Assembly (NCBI RefSeq): GCF_001655005.1
Contig: NZ_LXET01000047.1
Location: forward strand, 62,001 to 126,000
Length of the DNA stretch: 64,000 nucleotides
Source: Hafnia paralvei ATCC 29927
GTDB lineage: Bacteria > Pseudomonadota > Gammaproteobacteria > Enterobacterales > Enterobacteriaceae
Direction: 5' to 3'
Shown here piece after piece: positions 16,355-24,227 of this stretch (position 1 is the first letter of the stretch; each line of letters opens with the position of its first letter). The notes beneath the pieces are model-generated. The model worked only from the letters and a program-made list of their open reading frames with translations. It was not told the origin of the DNA and did not search any database. The translations under genes and the position numbers were made by a program.

Positions 16355-16969
16355 ATGCTGGTGTATTGGCTGGATATTTTAGGTACGGCTGTATTTGCCA
16401 TTTCAGGCGTGCTGTTAGCCGGCAAATTGCGAATGGATCCGTTTGGCGTCTTGGTGCTCGGCGTTGTTACCGCCGTCGGCGGCGGGACTATTCGTGATAT
16501 GGCACTCGATCACGGACCGGTGTTTTGGGTGAAAGATCCGACCGATCTTGTTGTCGCGATGATCACCTGTCTCGCCACTATTGTGTTAGTACGCCAACCG
16601 CGTCGTTTACCCAGTTGGATCTTGCCCGTTCTGGATGCCGTTGGCTTAGCGGTATTTGTGGGGATCGGCGTGAATAAAGCCTTTGCTGGTGGCGCTGGCC
16701 CGCTAATCGCCGTGTGTATGGGGGTGATTACCGGCGTAGGCGGTGGAATGATCCGTGACGTTCTGGCGCGCGAAATTCCGATGATCTTACGTACTGAAAT
16801 TTACGCAACCGCCTGCATCATTGGCGGTATCGTTCACGTGACCGCCTACGCGACCTTCAACATGGAGTTGCAAAACGCCATGATGCTGGGGATGTTTGTC
16901 ACCCTCGCGATCCGTCTCGCCGCCATCCGTTGGCACCTGAAACTACCGACATTTACCTTAGACAGCTAA
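16355..16969 (+). CDS. yadS: TRIC-family membrane protein YadS
   Basis: A 204-residue membrane protein with about seven helices. It shows the internal duplication of the TRIC/UPF0126 family: GGGTIRDMALDHGPVFWV in the first half and GGGMIRDVLAREIPMIL in the second. Prokaryotic TRIC proteins form trimeric cation channels; some relatives have been linked to glycine uptake. E. coli yadS lies next to btuF with erpA beyond it; here about 6.8 kb of extra DNA separates it from erpA. Confidence 0.88.
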   Translation: MLVYWLDILGTAVFAISGVLLAGKLRMDPFGVLVLGVVTAVGGGTIRDMALDHGPVFWVKDPTDLVVAMITCLATIVLVRQPRRLPSWILPVLDAVGLAVFVGIGVNKAFAGGAGPLIAVCMGVITGVGGGMIRDVLAREIPMILRTEIYATACIIGGIVHVTAYATFNMELQNAMMLGMFVTLAIRLAAIRWHLKLPTFTLDS

Positions 16970-17722
16970 TTATGCCGACGCTGGATGGCGACGAGCCACC
17001 AGCGTAAATTTATAGTCATCGGTGCTAAAATAATTGCGGCTATATTCAAACAATCGACCATCGCTTAAATACCCCTTAGACACCTTTTCGAGAATAGGCT
17101 TATCGGCCGCTAATCCAAGTAGTTGGACCATTTCTTTAGATGGCATCCGCGGAATAATTTCCTGCTCGCTACGCTCAATCGATAGCTGTTTTACCTGCTC
17201 AATCCACACATATTTTGACCCTTCCATCACCTGAAAAGTGAGATCGGGAAACAGCGCCAGCGGCATCCACGTTTCTTCTAGCGTAACCGCTTTGTCACCC
17301 AGATAACGTAGACGTTTTATATACCAAACCCGTTCCCCTTCATTCAATGAAAGCTCTTCGGCCACAATCGGCTGTGGAGTCATCACCGTAAAAGTCAGTA
17401 CGTCGCTGTGGGTATGAATATTATGGTTAATCAGTTTTTCATCAAAGCTAGTGAGCTGATAAATATCATAATTTACCTTAGCTTCTTTGACGTAAGTGCC
17501 ACTTCCCTGAATGCTTTCCAATATCTGCTGTTCAACAAGCAACCGAATTGCCTGCCGCACCGTAACGCGGCTGACAGAATACATCTCGCGTAGACGAGCC
17601 TCTGTTGGCAAAGCATCTCCCGCCTTCAATTCCCCCTTCTGAATTTTATTGCGAATATCATCAGCAATCTGACGATAAATCGGTTTGCTGCTGACTGATT
17701 GATGACTCACTAAAACCCCCAT
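16970..17722 (-). CDS. mngR: GntR/HutC-family repressor MngR
   Basis: A roughly 250-residue regulator with an N-terminal winged helix (KPIYRQIADDIRNKIQKGELKAGDALPTEARLREMYSVSRVTVRQAIRLL) and a UTRA effector domain after about residue 85. It is highly similar to E. coli MngR, for example GSGTYVKEAKVNYDIYQLTSFDEKL. It should repress the divergent mngAB operon and respond to 2-O-alpha-mannosyl-D-glycerate or its phosphate. The start is ambiguous among a GTG at 17740 and ATGs at 17728 and 17722, with another GTG at 17710; 17722 is chosen because GGA lies six bases before it. Confidence 0.9.
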   Translation of the reverse strand: MGVLVSHQSVSSKPIYRQIADDIRNKIQKGELKAGDALPTEARLREMYSVSRVTVRQAIRLLVEQQILESIQGSGTYVKEAKVNYDIYQLTSFDEKLINHNIHTHSDVLTFTVMTPQPIVAEELSLNEGERVWYIKRLRYLGDKAVTLEETWMPLALFPDLTFQVMEGSKYVWIEQVKQLSIERSEQEIIPRMPSKEMVQLLGLAADKPILEKVSKGYLSDGRLFEYSRNYFSTDDYKFTLVARRHPASA

Positions 17723-17776
17723 TCTCATTCCGATAACCACATTCTACCCACTATTTTGCTATCAACCACCTCTCTT

Positions 17777-17882
17777 AATACAAGTTGATACAAGTTTAAT
17801 ACGAATTATCTAATTAAGATCACAGACACCGCTAATAATTTTGCGTTCTACTGAAAATATAAATACAAATTAAATACAAATT
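17777..17882. promoter_or_regulatory. Direct repeats in the mngR-mngA gap, likely operators
   Basis: The divergent gap contains five near-copies of ATACAAGTT/ATACAAATT: AATACAAGTT at 17777, GATACAAGTT at 17787, TAATACGAATT at 17798, AAATACAAAT at 17861 and AAATACAAATT at 17872. They lie in two clusters beside the two start regions, which suits binding by a GntR-type repressor. A right CRP half-site AGATCACA (17817-17824) lies between them, without a clear left half. Confidence 0.5.
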
Positions 17883-17900
17883 ATTCTCGCGGGAGTTTCT

Positions 17901-19814
17901 ATGGATCTGATACACCTTACGTCACCGGAACTGATCGTCTTAAGGCAGTCATTTACGCATCGGGATGAAGCGCTGGATGCGCTAATTCAACGACTGGAGA
18001 GTCAGGGTATTCTCCATGATGCCAACGCATTTCGTACCGCAGTTATGCAGCGAGAAGCAGAAGGCCCAACGGCATTGGGTGAGTCGCTCGCCGTTCCGCA
18101 TGGCAAATCAGACAGCGTACGCCAAGCCGCTTTTGCCATGGCAACGCTATGTCAGCCATTAGAGTGGGACGGTGTTGATGGCCCCGAGCCCGTTAGTTTG
18201 ATCTTTCTGTTGGCGATACCCAGCGCTGAAGCGGGATCTACCCATATACAGTTGCTCACCACCCTAACCACCATGTTGGTGGATGACGAGGTGCGTAATG
18301 CGCTGATGCAGGCACAAACGCCTCAGCAAGTATTGGCGCTATTGTCTCGTACACCCGCAGAAAAAAGTCAGGTAGAAAACGATCTTTCGACTGCGGCGGC
18401 ACCTTTAGTGGTCTGCGTTACCGCCTGTCCGGCGGGTATTGCTCATACCTATATGGCCGCTGAATATCTTGAAAAAGCGGGACGTGAACTTGGAATACGC
18501 GTTTTGGTCGAGAAACAGGGCGCCAATGGTGTGGAAGATCGCCTTGATGAGTCGCAGATCAAACAGGCTACCGCCTGCATTTTTGCCGCTGAAGTGGCAA
18601 TAAAAGAATCTGAACGATTTGCAGCGTTACCCAAACTACAGGTTCCGGTCGCTGAACCTATTCGCCATGCCAAGGCGCTTCTTCAACAAGCGATAACGCT
18701 GGCTGAACAGCCGGTTTCCACCGTCGAAACTCAGCCTAAACCGGGGTGGAAACAAGAGGTAAAACAAGCTCTCTTAAGCGGCATTTCATTTGCCGTTCCG
18801 CTAATTGTGGCCGGTGGCACCGTTTTAGCTGTCGCTGTATTACTGGCGCAGATGTTTGGTTGGCAGGATTTATACGCACAGAAGGATTCATGGCTGTGGA
18901 TGTATCGCCAGCTTGGTGGAAATATGCTGGGAACGCTAATGGTTCCCGTACTCGCGGGATATATCGCATGGTCACTGGCAGATAAGCCCGCGTTAACACC
19001 GGGTTTTGTCGCCGGTATTTGTGCCAACCTGATTGGTGCCGGTTTTCTGGGAGGTGTGGCGGGCGGCCTCATTGCAGGCTATGTCATGCGTTGGGTGAAA
19101 AAGCATATTCGTTTAAGCCCAAACTTTAACGGCTTTCTCTCATTCTATCTGTATCCCGTCATTGGCACGCTGGTGGTGGGTAGCATTATGCTTTTCGTTA
19201 TCGGCGAGCCAGTCGCATGGATTAACAATGGCCTGACCCACTGGCTGAATGGCCTATCTGGGACTAATGCCATTCTTCTCGGGGCGATAGTTGCCTTTAT
19301 GTGTTCATTCGATCTGGGTGGACCGGTGAATAAAGCAGCCTATGCCTTCTGCCTTGGCGCAATGGCAAACGGTGTGTATGGCCCTTATGCCATTTTTGGG
19401 GCCACTAAAATGGTCTCTGCTTTTACCGTGACCGCCTCAACAATTATCGCCCCTCAGCTCTTCCGTAGCTTTGAAATTGAGACTGGAAAATCAACGTGGC
19501 TGCTGGGATTAGCCGGCATCACCGAGGGCGCCATTCCTATGGCGATTGAAGATCCGCTACGCGTTATTGGCTCATTCCTTCTGGGGTCGGTGGTTACTGG
19601 CGCCATCGTCGGAGGTGCAGGTATTGGTCTATCAACGCCAGGCGCCGGTATTTTCTCGTTGTTCCTACTTAGCGATAACGGGCTGGGCGGCATTTACGCA
19701 GCCCTACTTTGGTTCGGAGCTGCGCTGCTCGGCACCGTTATCTCGACGTTTAGCCTGCTGTTATGGCGTCGATATGCCTGCCAAAAAGGCTCATTTGCAC
19801 CCGATATCAAATAA
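17901..19814 (+). CDS. mngA: Mannosylglycerate PTS enzyme IIABC MngA
   Basis: A 637-residue fused fructose-family PTS permease with domains in the order IIA-IIB-IIC. The IIA phosphorylation site is His67 (AVPHGKSD), the IIB site is Cys176 (VTACPAGIAHTY), and IIC covers about 285-630 with nine or so membrane helices. In E. coli MngA imports and phosphorylates 2-O-alpha-mannosyl-D-glycerate. GGGAG precedes the ATG. It is followed after 59 bases by mngB, which supplies the matching hydrolase, and is divergent from mngR. Confidence 0.92.
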   Translation: MDLIHLTSPELIVLRQSFTHRDEALDALIQRLESQGILHDANAFRTAVMQREAEGPTALGESLAVPHGKSDSVRQAAFAMATLCQPLEWDGVDGPEPVSLIFLLAIPSAEAGSTHIQLLTTLTTMLVDDEVRNALMQAQTPQQVLALLSRTPAEKSQVENDLSTAAAPLVVCVTACPAGIAHTYMAAEYLEKAGRELGIRVLVEKQGANGVEDRLDESQIKQATACIFAAEVAIKESERFAALPKLQVPVAEPIRHAKALLQQAITLAEQPVSTVETQPKPGWKQEVKQALLSGISFAVPLIVAGGTVLAVAVLLAQMFGWQDLYAQKDSWLWMYRQLGGNMLGTLMVPVLAGYIAWSLADKPALTPGFVAGICANLIGAGFLGGVAGGLIAGYVMRWVKKHIRLSPNFNGFLSFYLYPVIGTLVVGSIMLFVIGEPVAWINNGLTHWLNGLSGTNAILLGAIVAFMCSFDLGGPVNKAAYAFCLGAMANGVYGPYAIFGATKMVSAFTVTASTIIAPQLFRSFEIETGKSTWLLGLAGITEGAIPMAIEDPLRVIGSFLLGSVVTGAIVGGAGIGLSTPGAGIFSLFLLSDNGLGGIYAALLWFGAALLGTVISTFSLLLWRRYACQKGSFAPDIK

Positions 19815-19873
19815 CTGAATGCCATTGTTCCTTGAAAAAGGGACGAGATTGAGACTGAACTGGATAATATCTG

Positions 19874-22528
19874 ATGACAAATTCCACGACCAAAACCACT
19901 TCTCGCGTACACATCACTCCGCATATGCATTGGGATCGCGAATGGTATTTCACCACTGAAGAGTCTCGTGTTTTGCTGGTGAACAACATGGAAGAAATAT
20001 TGCAGCGCTTAGAGCAAGATGCTGACTATAAATTTTACGTTCTCGACGGCCAAACTGCGATTTTGGAAGACTATTTTTCAGTCTGTCCACATAATCGCGA
20101 ACGAGTGAAAGCCTTAGTTCAGGCAGGAAAACTGATTGTTGGCCCTTGGTACACCCAGACGGATACGATGATGGTGAGTGCTGAATCGATCGTACGTAAT
20201 CTGATGTATGGTATGCGCGATTGTCTGAGTTTAGGCGAGCCAATGAAAATCGGTTATTTACCGGATTCATTCAGTATGTCCTCACAGCTCCCCCATATCT
20301 TTAATGGTTTTGGCATCACACGCGCTATGTTCTGGCGCGGATGCTCCGAGCGTCACGGTACCGATAAAACCGAGTTCCTTTGGCAGAGCAATGACGGCAG
20401 CGAAGTCACCACGCAGGTTTTGCCGCTAGGTTATGCCATCGGTAAATATTTACCGTCAGATGAAGCTGGCCTTCGCGACCGACTAGATAAGTATTTTCCT
20501 GTTCTAGAACAGGCATCTATCACCAAAGATATATTGCTCCCTAACGGCCACGATCAAATGCCGCTCCAGCAAAATATTTTTGCTGTCATGGATAAGCTGC
20601 GTGAGATCTATCCCGATCGTGAGTTTATTCTCAGCCGCTTCGAAGAGGTTTTTGATCGGATTGAGGCCATTCACGATCAACTTCCTGTCCTGCGCGGCGA
20701 ATTCAACGACGGCAAATACATGCGTGTGCACCGCACTATTTCATCCACCCGCATGGATATCAAACAGGCGCATGCCGCGATTGAAAATAAGATCGTGAAT
20801 ATCCTTGAGCCGCTGTGTGCTATCGCTTGGAGCCTAGGTTTTGATTATCACCACGGTTTGTTCGAAAAAATGTGGAAAGAGATCCTTAAAAACCATGCTC
20901 ACGATAGTATTAGCTGCTGCTGCAGTGACAAAGTACACCAAGAAGTGATGTCACGTTTCATTCTAGCCGATGATATGGCCGAAAGCCTCATTCAGTTTAC
21001 TCTGCGCAAAATCGCTGACAATTTACACAACCAGCACGAAATCAGTGACTCTCTCACCCTTTTCAATTTTTCGCCGTATGCGCGCGACGAGGTAATTAAC
21101 ACCACTATCCGCATTCGCGCCAACGCATTTCGTCTCACGGATAACGAAGGAAAAGAAGTCCCCTATTTCATTCGCGCCTCACGAGAAATTGATCCAGGCT
21201 TAGTCGATCGGCAAATTGTTCATTACGGTAACTACGATCCCTTCATGGAGTTTGATATTCAGTTAGAGCGCCGCCTACCCGCCATGGGATATACCACGCT
21301 GCGGATAACTCAGGCTGATACGCAGCTCCTGTCCAACGAGGACAATCATGACCAGGCACTGGAGAATGCGTTTTATCGGATAACCGTGAATACGAACGGC
21401 TCGCTTAATATTTTCGATAAACAGGCCGACATACACTATGAGCAAGCGCTGTTGTTAGAAAACGGCGGCGATGATGGCGATGAATATGACTATTCACCTC
21501 CGCGTGAAGAATGGTTAATGACCTCTGAGCAAGCACAAGCGCAGACAGAATTTATTCATCAGCCATTGCAAAGCATCGCCGTTATTCAGTTCGCACAGCC
21601 AGTTCCTGCTTCGCTTGCAGAACGTGCAACTCATTGCGCTAGCCTGTCTATGCCTGTGACGCTATGCGTCACATTGGCAAAAAACAGTCGCCGCATCGAC
21701 ATCGATATCACCTTAGAAAACCTCGCCGAAGATCATCGCCTGCGGGTGCTTATCCCAACGCCATTCCCAAGCCAAAACGTACTGGCGGATAATCCATTTG
21801 GCACCATGACTCGCCCTACCCGCGATCCTGCGATGCAGCACTGGGAGCAGGAGGACTGGAAAGAGGCACCCATCCCTGTCTGGCAAATGCTTAATTTCGC
21901 CGCTCTGCAAGGTAATAAAGCGGGTATGGCTCTGTTCACCCAAGGGTTACGTGAATTCGAAATTGTCGGTGAACAACATGATACTTTCGCTCTCACGCTG
22001 TTCCGTTCCGTCGGGGTGTTAGGCAAAGAAGAGCTGTTGCTAAGGCCTGGCCGCCCATCGGGTATAAAACTCCCCACGCCAGATTCACAGATGAAGGGAA
22101 AACATCATTTTCAGTTCGCCCTGTTCGGTTTTACTGGGACAGCATTAGAGGCTGGAGTTCCGCAGTTCGCCCGCGACTATCTCACGCCAATACGTTGTTA
22201 TAACAAAATGCCGTACAACGCGATGAAGCTAAACCTTGCGCCTCATCAGATACCGCATCACTACAGCCTACTGGAAATGCCACGCATCGGTGTGATGCTC
22301 AGCGCATTGAAAAAAGCAGAAGATCGCGATGAGCTGATTATTCGTTGCTATAACCCAAGTGAACAGGCACCGGCTATGGGAGAAGTCAGCATTCATCCAC
22401 AGACAATCCATTGGAGCGAAGCGGGAATGGATGAAATTCTACGGGAAGAAACTCAATATCAACCGGGAGACATGGGCAACTTTGCCCCGTGCCAATCGAA
22501 GACGTTCAGTTTTGCACTAAAAAAGTAA
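19874..22528 (+). CDS. mngB: Alpha-mannosidase MngB (GH38)
   Basis: An 884-residue glycoside hydrolase family 38 enzyme (E. coli MngB is 877). The zinc site motif THMHWDREW-like HITPHMHWDREWYF is at about 13-26, and LPDSFSMSSQLPHIFNGFGI belongs to the catalytic domain. It cleaves mannosyl-glycerate 6-phosphate delivered by MngA into mannose-6-phosphate and glycerate. No signal peptide is visible, which fits a cytoplasmic location. A strong terminator-like hairpin follows. Confidence 0.93.
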   Translation: MTNSTTKTTSRVHITPHMHWDREWYFTTEESRVLLVNNMEEILQRLEQDADYKFYVLDGQTAILEDYFSVCPHNRERVKALVQAGKLIVGPWYTQTDTMMVSAESIVRNLMYGMRDCLSLGEPMKIGYLPDSFSMSSQLPHIFNGFGITRAMFWRGCSERHGTDKTEFLWQSNDGSEVTTQVLPLGYAIGKYLPSDEAGLRDRLDKYFPVLEQASITKDILLPNGHDQMPLQQNIFAVMDKLREIYPDREFILSRFEEVFDRIEAIHDQLPVLRGEFNDGKYMRVHRTISSTRMDIKQAHAAIENKIVNILEPLCAIAWSLGFDYHHGLFEKMWKEILKNHAHDSISCCCSDKVHQEVMSRFILADDMAESLIQFTLRKIADNLHNQHEISDSLTLFNFSPYARDEVINTTIRIRANAFRLTDNEGKEVPYFIRASREIDPGLVDRQIVHYGNYDPFMEFDIQLERRLPAMGYTTLRITQADTQLLSNEDNHDQALENAFYRITVNTNGSLNIFDKQADIHYEQALLLENGGDDGDEYDYSPPREEWLMTSEQAQAQTEFIHQPLQSIAVIQFAQPVPASLAERATHCASLSMPVTLCVTLAKNSRRIDIDITLENLAEDHRLRVLIPTPFPSQNVLADNPFGTMTRPTRDPAMQHWEQEDWKEAPIPVWQMLNFAALQGNKAGMALFTQGLREFEIVGEQHDTFALTLFRSVGVLGKEELLLRPGRPSGIKLPTPDSQMKGKHHFQFALFGFTGTALEAGVPQFARDYLTPIRCYNKMPYNAMKLNLAPHQIPHHYSLLEMPRIGVMLSALKKAEDRDELIIRCYNPSEQAPAMGEVSIHPQTIHWSEAGMDEILREETQYQPGDMGNFAPCQSKTFSFALKK

Positions 22529-22552
22529 TACCTTAGCCTAAGTTCATGAAAC

Positions 22553-22590
22553 ACAAACCTCATCCAACAACGTTGGATGAGGTTTGTTTG
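22553..22590 (+). terminator. Terminator of mngAB
   Basis: A perfect long stem ACAAACCTCATCCAAC / GTTGGATGAGGTTTGT closed by a 3-base AAC loop, followed by TTG. It begins 25 bases after the mngB stop. Confidence 0.85.
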
Positions 22591-22621
22591 AGCTCATATG
22601 ACGCTGTGCTCACGCCATGAC

Positions 22622-22834
22622 TTATGAAATAAAATCGTCCCTTTGTGGCGTAAAGACATCAATCAAAGTCCCCGCTTCAACGCATATACAGCCATGCATG
22701 ACGTTAGGCTTTTTGTACAGCGTATCGCCAGCAGATACGCGATGAGTTTCATCGCCAACCGTAAAATCGAAAACACCAGACTTTACGTATGTGGTCTGTT
22801 CATGCGGATGATTGTGCATCGGGCCAACAGGTCA
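22622..22834 (-). pseudogene. Cupin protein remnant, N-terminal half missing
   Basis: The last 70 or so residues of a small cupin protein are readable: GPMHNHPHEQTTYVKSG, GDETHRVSAGDTLYKKPNVMHGC and LIDVFTPQRDDF. Intact homologues have about 40 more residues before the GPMHNHPHEQ strand. Here the frame hits a TGA just before PVGPMHNH and the sequence changes to a permease gene fragment, so the front part was deleted. No start codon with a ribosome site belongs to it. An ATG at 22819 could express a 65-residue stub of unknown value. Confidence 0.7.
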
Positions 22835-23066
22835 CGCCTGTAGCACCTAAGTAGCTGAAAAGTGGCAGCACTAATGCCGGTAAAAAGCACAACAATAGGC
22901 CATTAACGAAGCTGGCAATGATGGCCCCACGAAGTCCCCCCGTCGCATTGCCAAAAATGGCCGCCGTACCACCACAGGTAAAACTTGCGAGAATACCCGG
23001 AACAATAATCGGTAACCCCAGCATAGGAAAAACAGCAATTGTGATGGCGTTAACTAGACCAGCACT
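22800..23066 (-). pseudogene. Fragment of an ascorbate-type PTS IIC permease (UlaA/SgaT family)
   Basis: A piece of an EIIC of the SgaT/UlaA family is readable from about 23066: AGLVNAITIAVFPMLGLPIIVPGILASFTCGGTAAIFGNATGGLRGAIIASFVNGLLLCFLP, in segments. This is the C-terminal third of the permease. It is bounded upstream by a TAA and downstream it runs into the cupin remnant in another frame at about 22821-22835. The two broken genes thus meet at one deletion point. The identity is from pattern memory of the family; the subfamily is not certain. Confidence 0.65.
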
Positions 23067-23243
23067 TTAAAAATGAAACACCTATAATTAAGAAGACATC
23101 AAACTCACGACGATCGCAGCAGCAACCAACACCATCATCAGCTAAACTTCCTTGTGCGGATTACTATCAGCATATAACTCTTCTAATAGCAGAGCCCGAC
23201 TCTCAGGCACGAAGCGTCGGATCATGAATTCTCGGTAATCCAA
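23067..23243 (-). other. Degenerate stretch with two tiny reading frames
   Basis: Upstream of the permease fragment on the minus strand are a 27-codon frame from an ATG at about 23224 (MIRRFVPESRALLLEELYAD, then SNPHKEV and stop), and, 8 bases after an AAGGAAG sequence, a 17-codon hydrophobic frame (MMVLVAAAIVVSLMSS). They may be real small genes or the remains of genes lost together with the permease. I do not recognise either. Confidence 0.25.
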
Positions 23244-23265
23244 TCACATACCGAGGAATACTGTT

Positions 23266-23694
23266 ATGCAATTGAGTACTTATCTGTTCTTCGACGGCAA
23301 CGCAGAACAAGCGCTAACGTTCTACACTCAGGCGCTTGGTGCTGAAGTTTTGCACAAAATACGGTTTGGCGAAGCGCCGGTCGATGATTCCCAATGTGCA
23401 ACCACACCTCCATTTCCCGCCGATAAAATCATGCATGCGTCACTCAAGATCGGCGATGGCCTCTTGATGCTGAGCGACGGCAACATGTGCGCCGAGGAAA
23501 AAAAGCACGGCGGCTTTTCTGTCAGCCTGCATTCCAACGATTTAGCGCAGGGTAAAACATGGTTTGAAAGGTTATCTGTGGGGGCGAACGTGACAATGCC
23601 CTTTCAGGAGACATTCTGGGCATTAGGGTTTGGAATGTTAACCGATCGGTTCGGGATACCGTGGATGGTAAACGTGGAAAAAGAGATGGGGTAG
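23266..23694 (+). CDS. VOC-family protein (PhnB/YjdN-like)
   Basis: A 142-residue vicinal-oxygen-chelate fold protein. MQLSTYLFFDGNAEQALTFYTQALGAEVLHKIRFGEAP and the C-terminal ALGFGMLTDRFGIPWMVNVE are the pattern of the PhnB/YjdN branch (formerly annotated as 3-demethylubiquinone methyltransferase-like). The enzymatic role of this branch is unknown. A GAGG ribosome site precedes the ATG. It stands alone between the remnant region and erpA. Confidence 0.82.
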   Translation: MQLSTYLFFDGNAEQALTFYTQALGAEVLHKIRFGEAPVDDSQCATTPPFPADKIMHASLKIGDGLLMLSDGNMCAEEKKHGGFSVSLHSNDLAQGKTWFERLSVGANVTMPFQETFWALGFGMLTDRFGIPWMVNVEKEMG

Positions 23695-23703
23695 TTTTGA
23701 TAG

Positions 23704-23750
23704 GTCCCCCTCCCGATGCCCTTACAAAGAGAGTCATTGGCGAGGGGGAC
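23704..23750. terminator. Large hairpin between the VOC gene and erpA
   Basis: An outer stem GTCCCCCTC / GAGGGGGAC extended by CCGATG / CATTGG encloses a loop of about 16 bases, between two convergent genes. It has no T-run, so it is at best a factor-assisted or bidirectional stop signal. Confidence 0.45.
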
Positions 23751-23757
23751 TCAAAGA

Positions 23758-24102
23758 TTAAATACTAAAGGACGATCCACAACCGCAGGTGGTTTTTGCA
23801 TTCGGGTTGGTGACGATAAAACGAGAACCTTCTAGGCCTTCGGTGTAGTCAACAGACCCGCCCACCAGATATTGCAGGCTCATTGGATCTACCACCAGCA
23901 TAACGCCCTGTTTCTCAATGGTCATATCGCCTTCGTTCACCTTATCATCAAAGGTGAAGCCGTACTGGAAGCCGCTACAGCCGCCGCCAGTGATGTAGAC
24001 TCGCAGTTTCAGATCCGGGTTTTCTTCGTCTGCGATCAGGACTTTTACTTTATTAGCTGCAGCTTCAGTGAACTGCAACGGCAGAGCCATATCTTCACTC
24101 AT
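23758..24102 (-). CDS. erpA: Iron-sulfur cluster insertion protein ErpA
   Basis: A 114-residue A-type Fe-S carrier, the length of E. coli ErpA. The three cluster ligands are Cys42 (GGGCSGF), Cys106 and Cys108 (TTCGCGSSF). ErpA passes clusters from the Isc machinery to targets, notably IspG, which is encoded elsewhere in this window. It lies downstream of clcA on the same strand with a 125-base gap, as in E. coli. Confidence 0.96.
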   Translation of the reverse strand: MSEDMALPLQFTEAAANKVKVLIADEENPDLKLRVYITGGGCSGFQYGFTFDDKVNEGDMTIEKQGVMLVVDPMSLQYLVGGSVDYTEGLEGSRFIVTNPNAKTTCGCGSSFSI

Positions 24103-24227
24103 TTCTCACTCCCAAAACTCTGCTTTTCACAGAATGTTTCTACACAGCATGGCGATGTCAAAATACAGGTAGCGCTAAAAAGCCATGCTGATTTATGCGG
24201 TCATTATCTAATACCTGACTAATTCGT

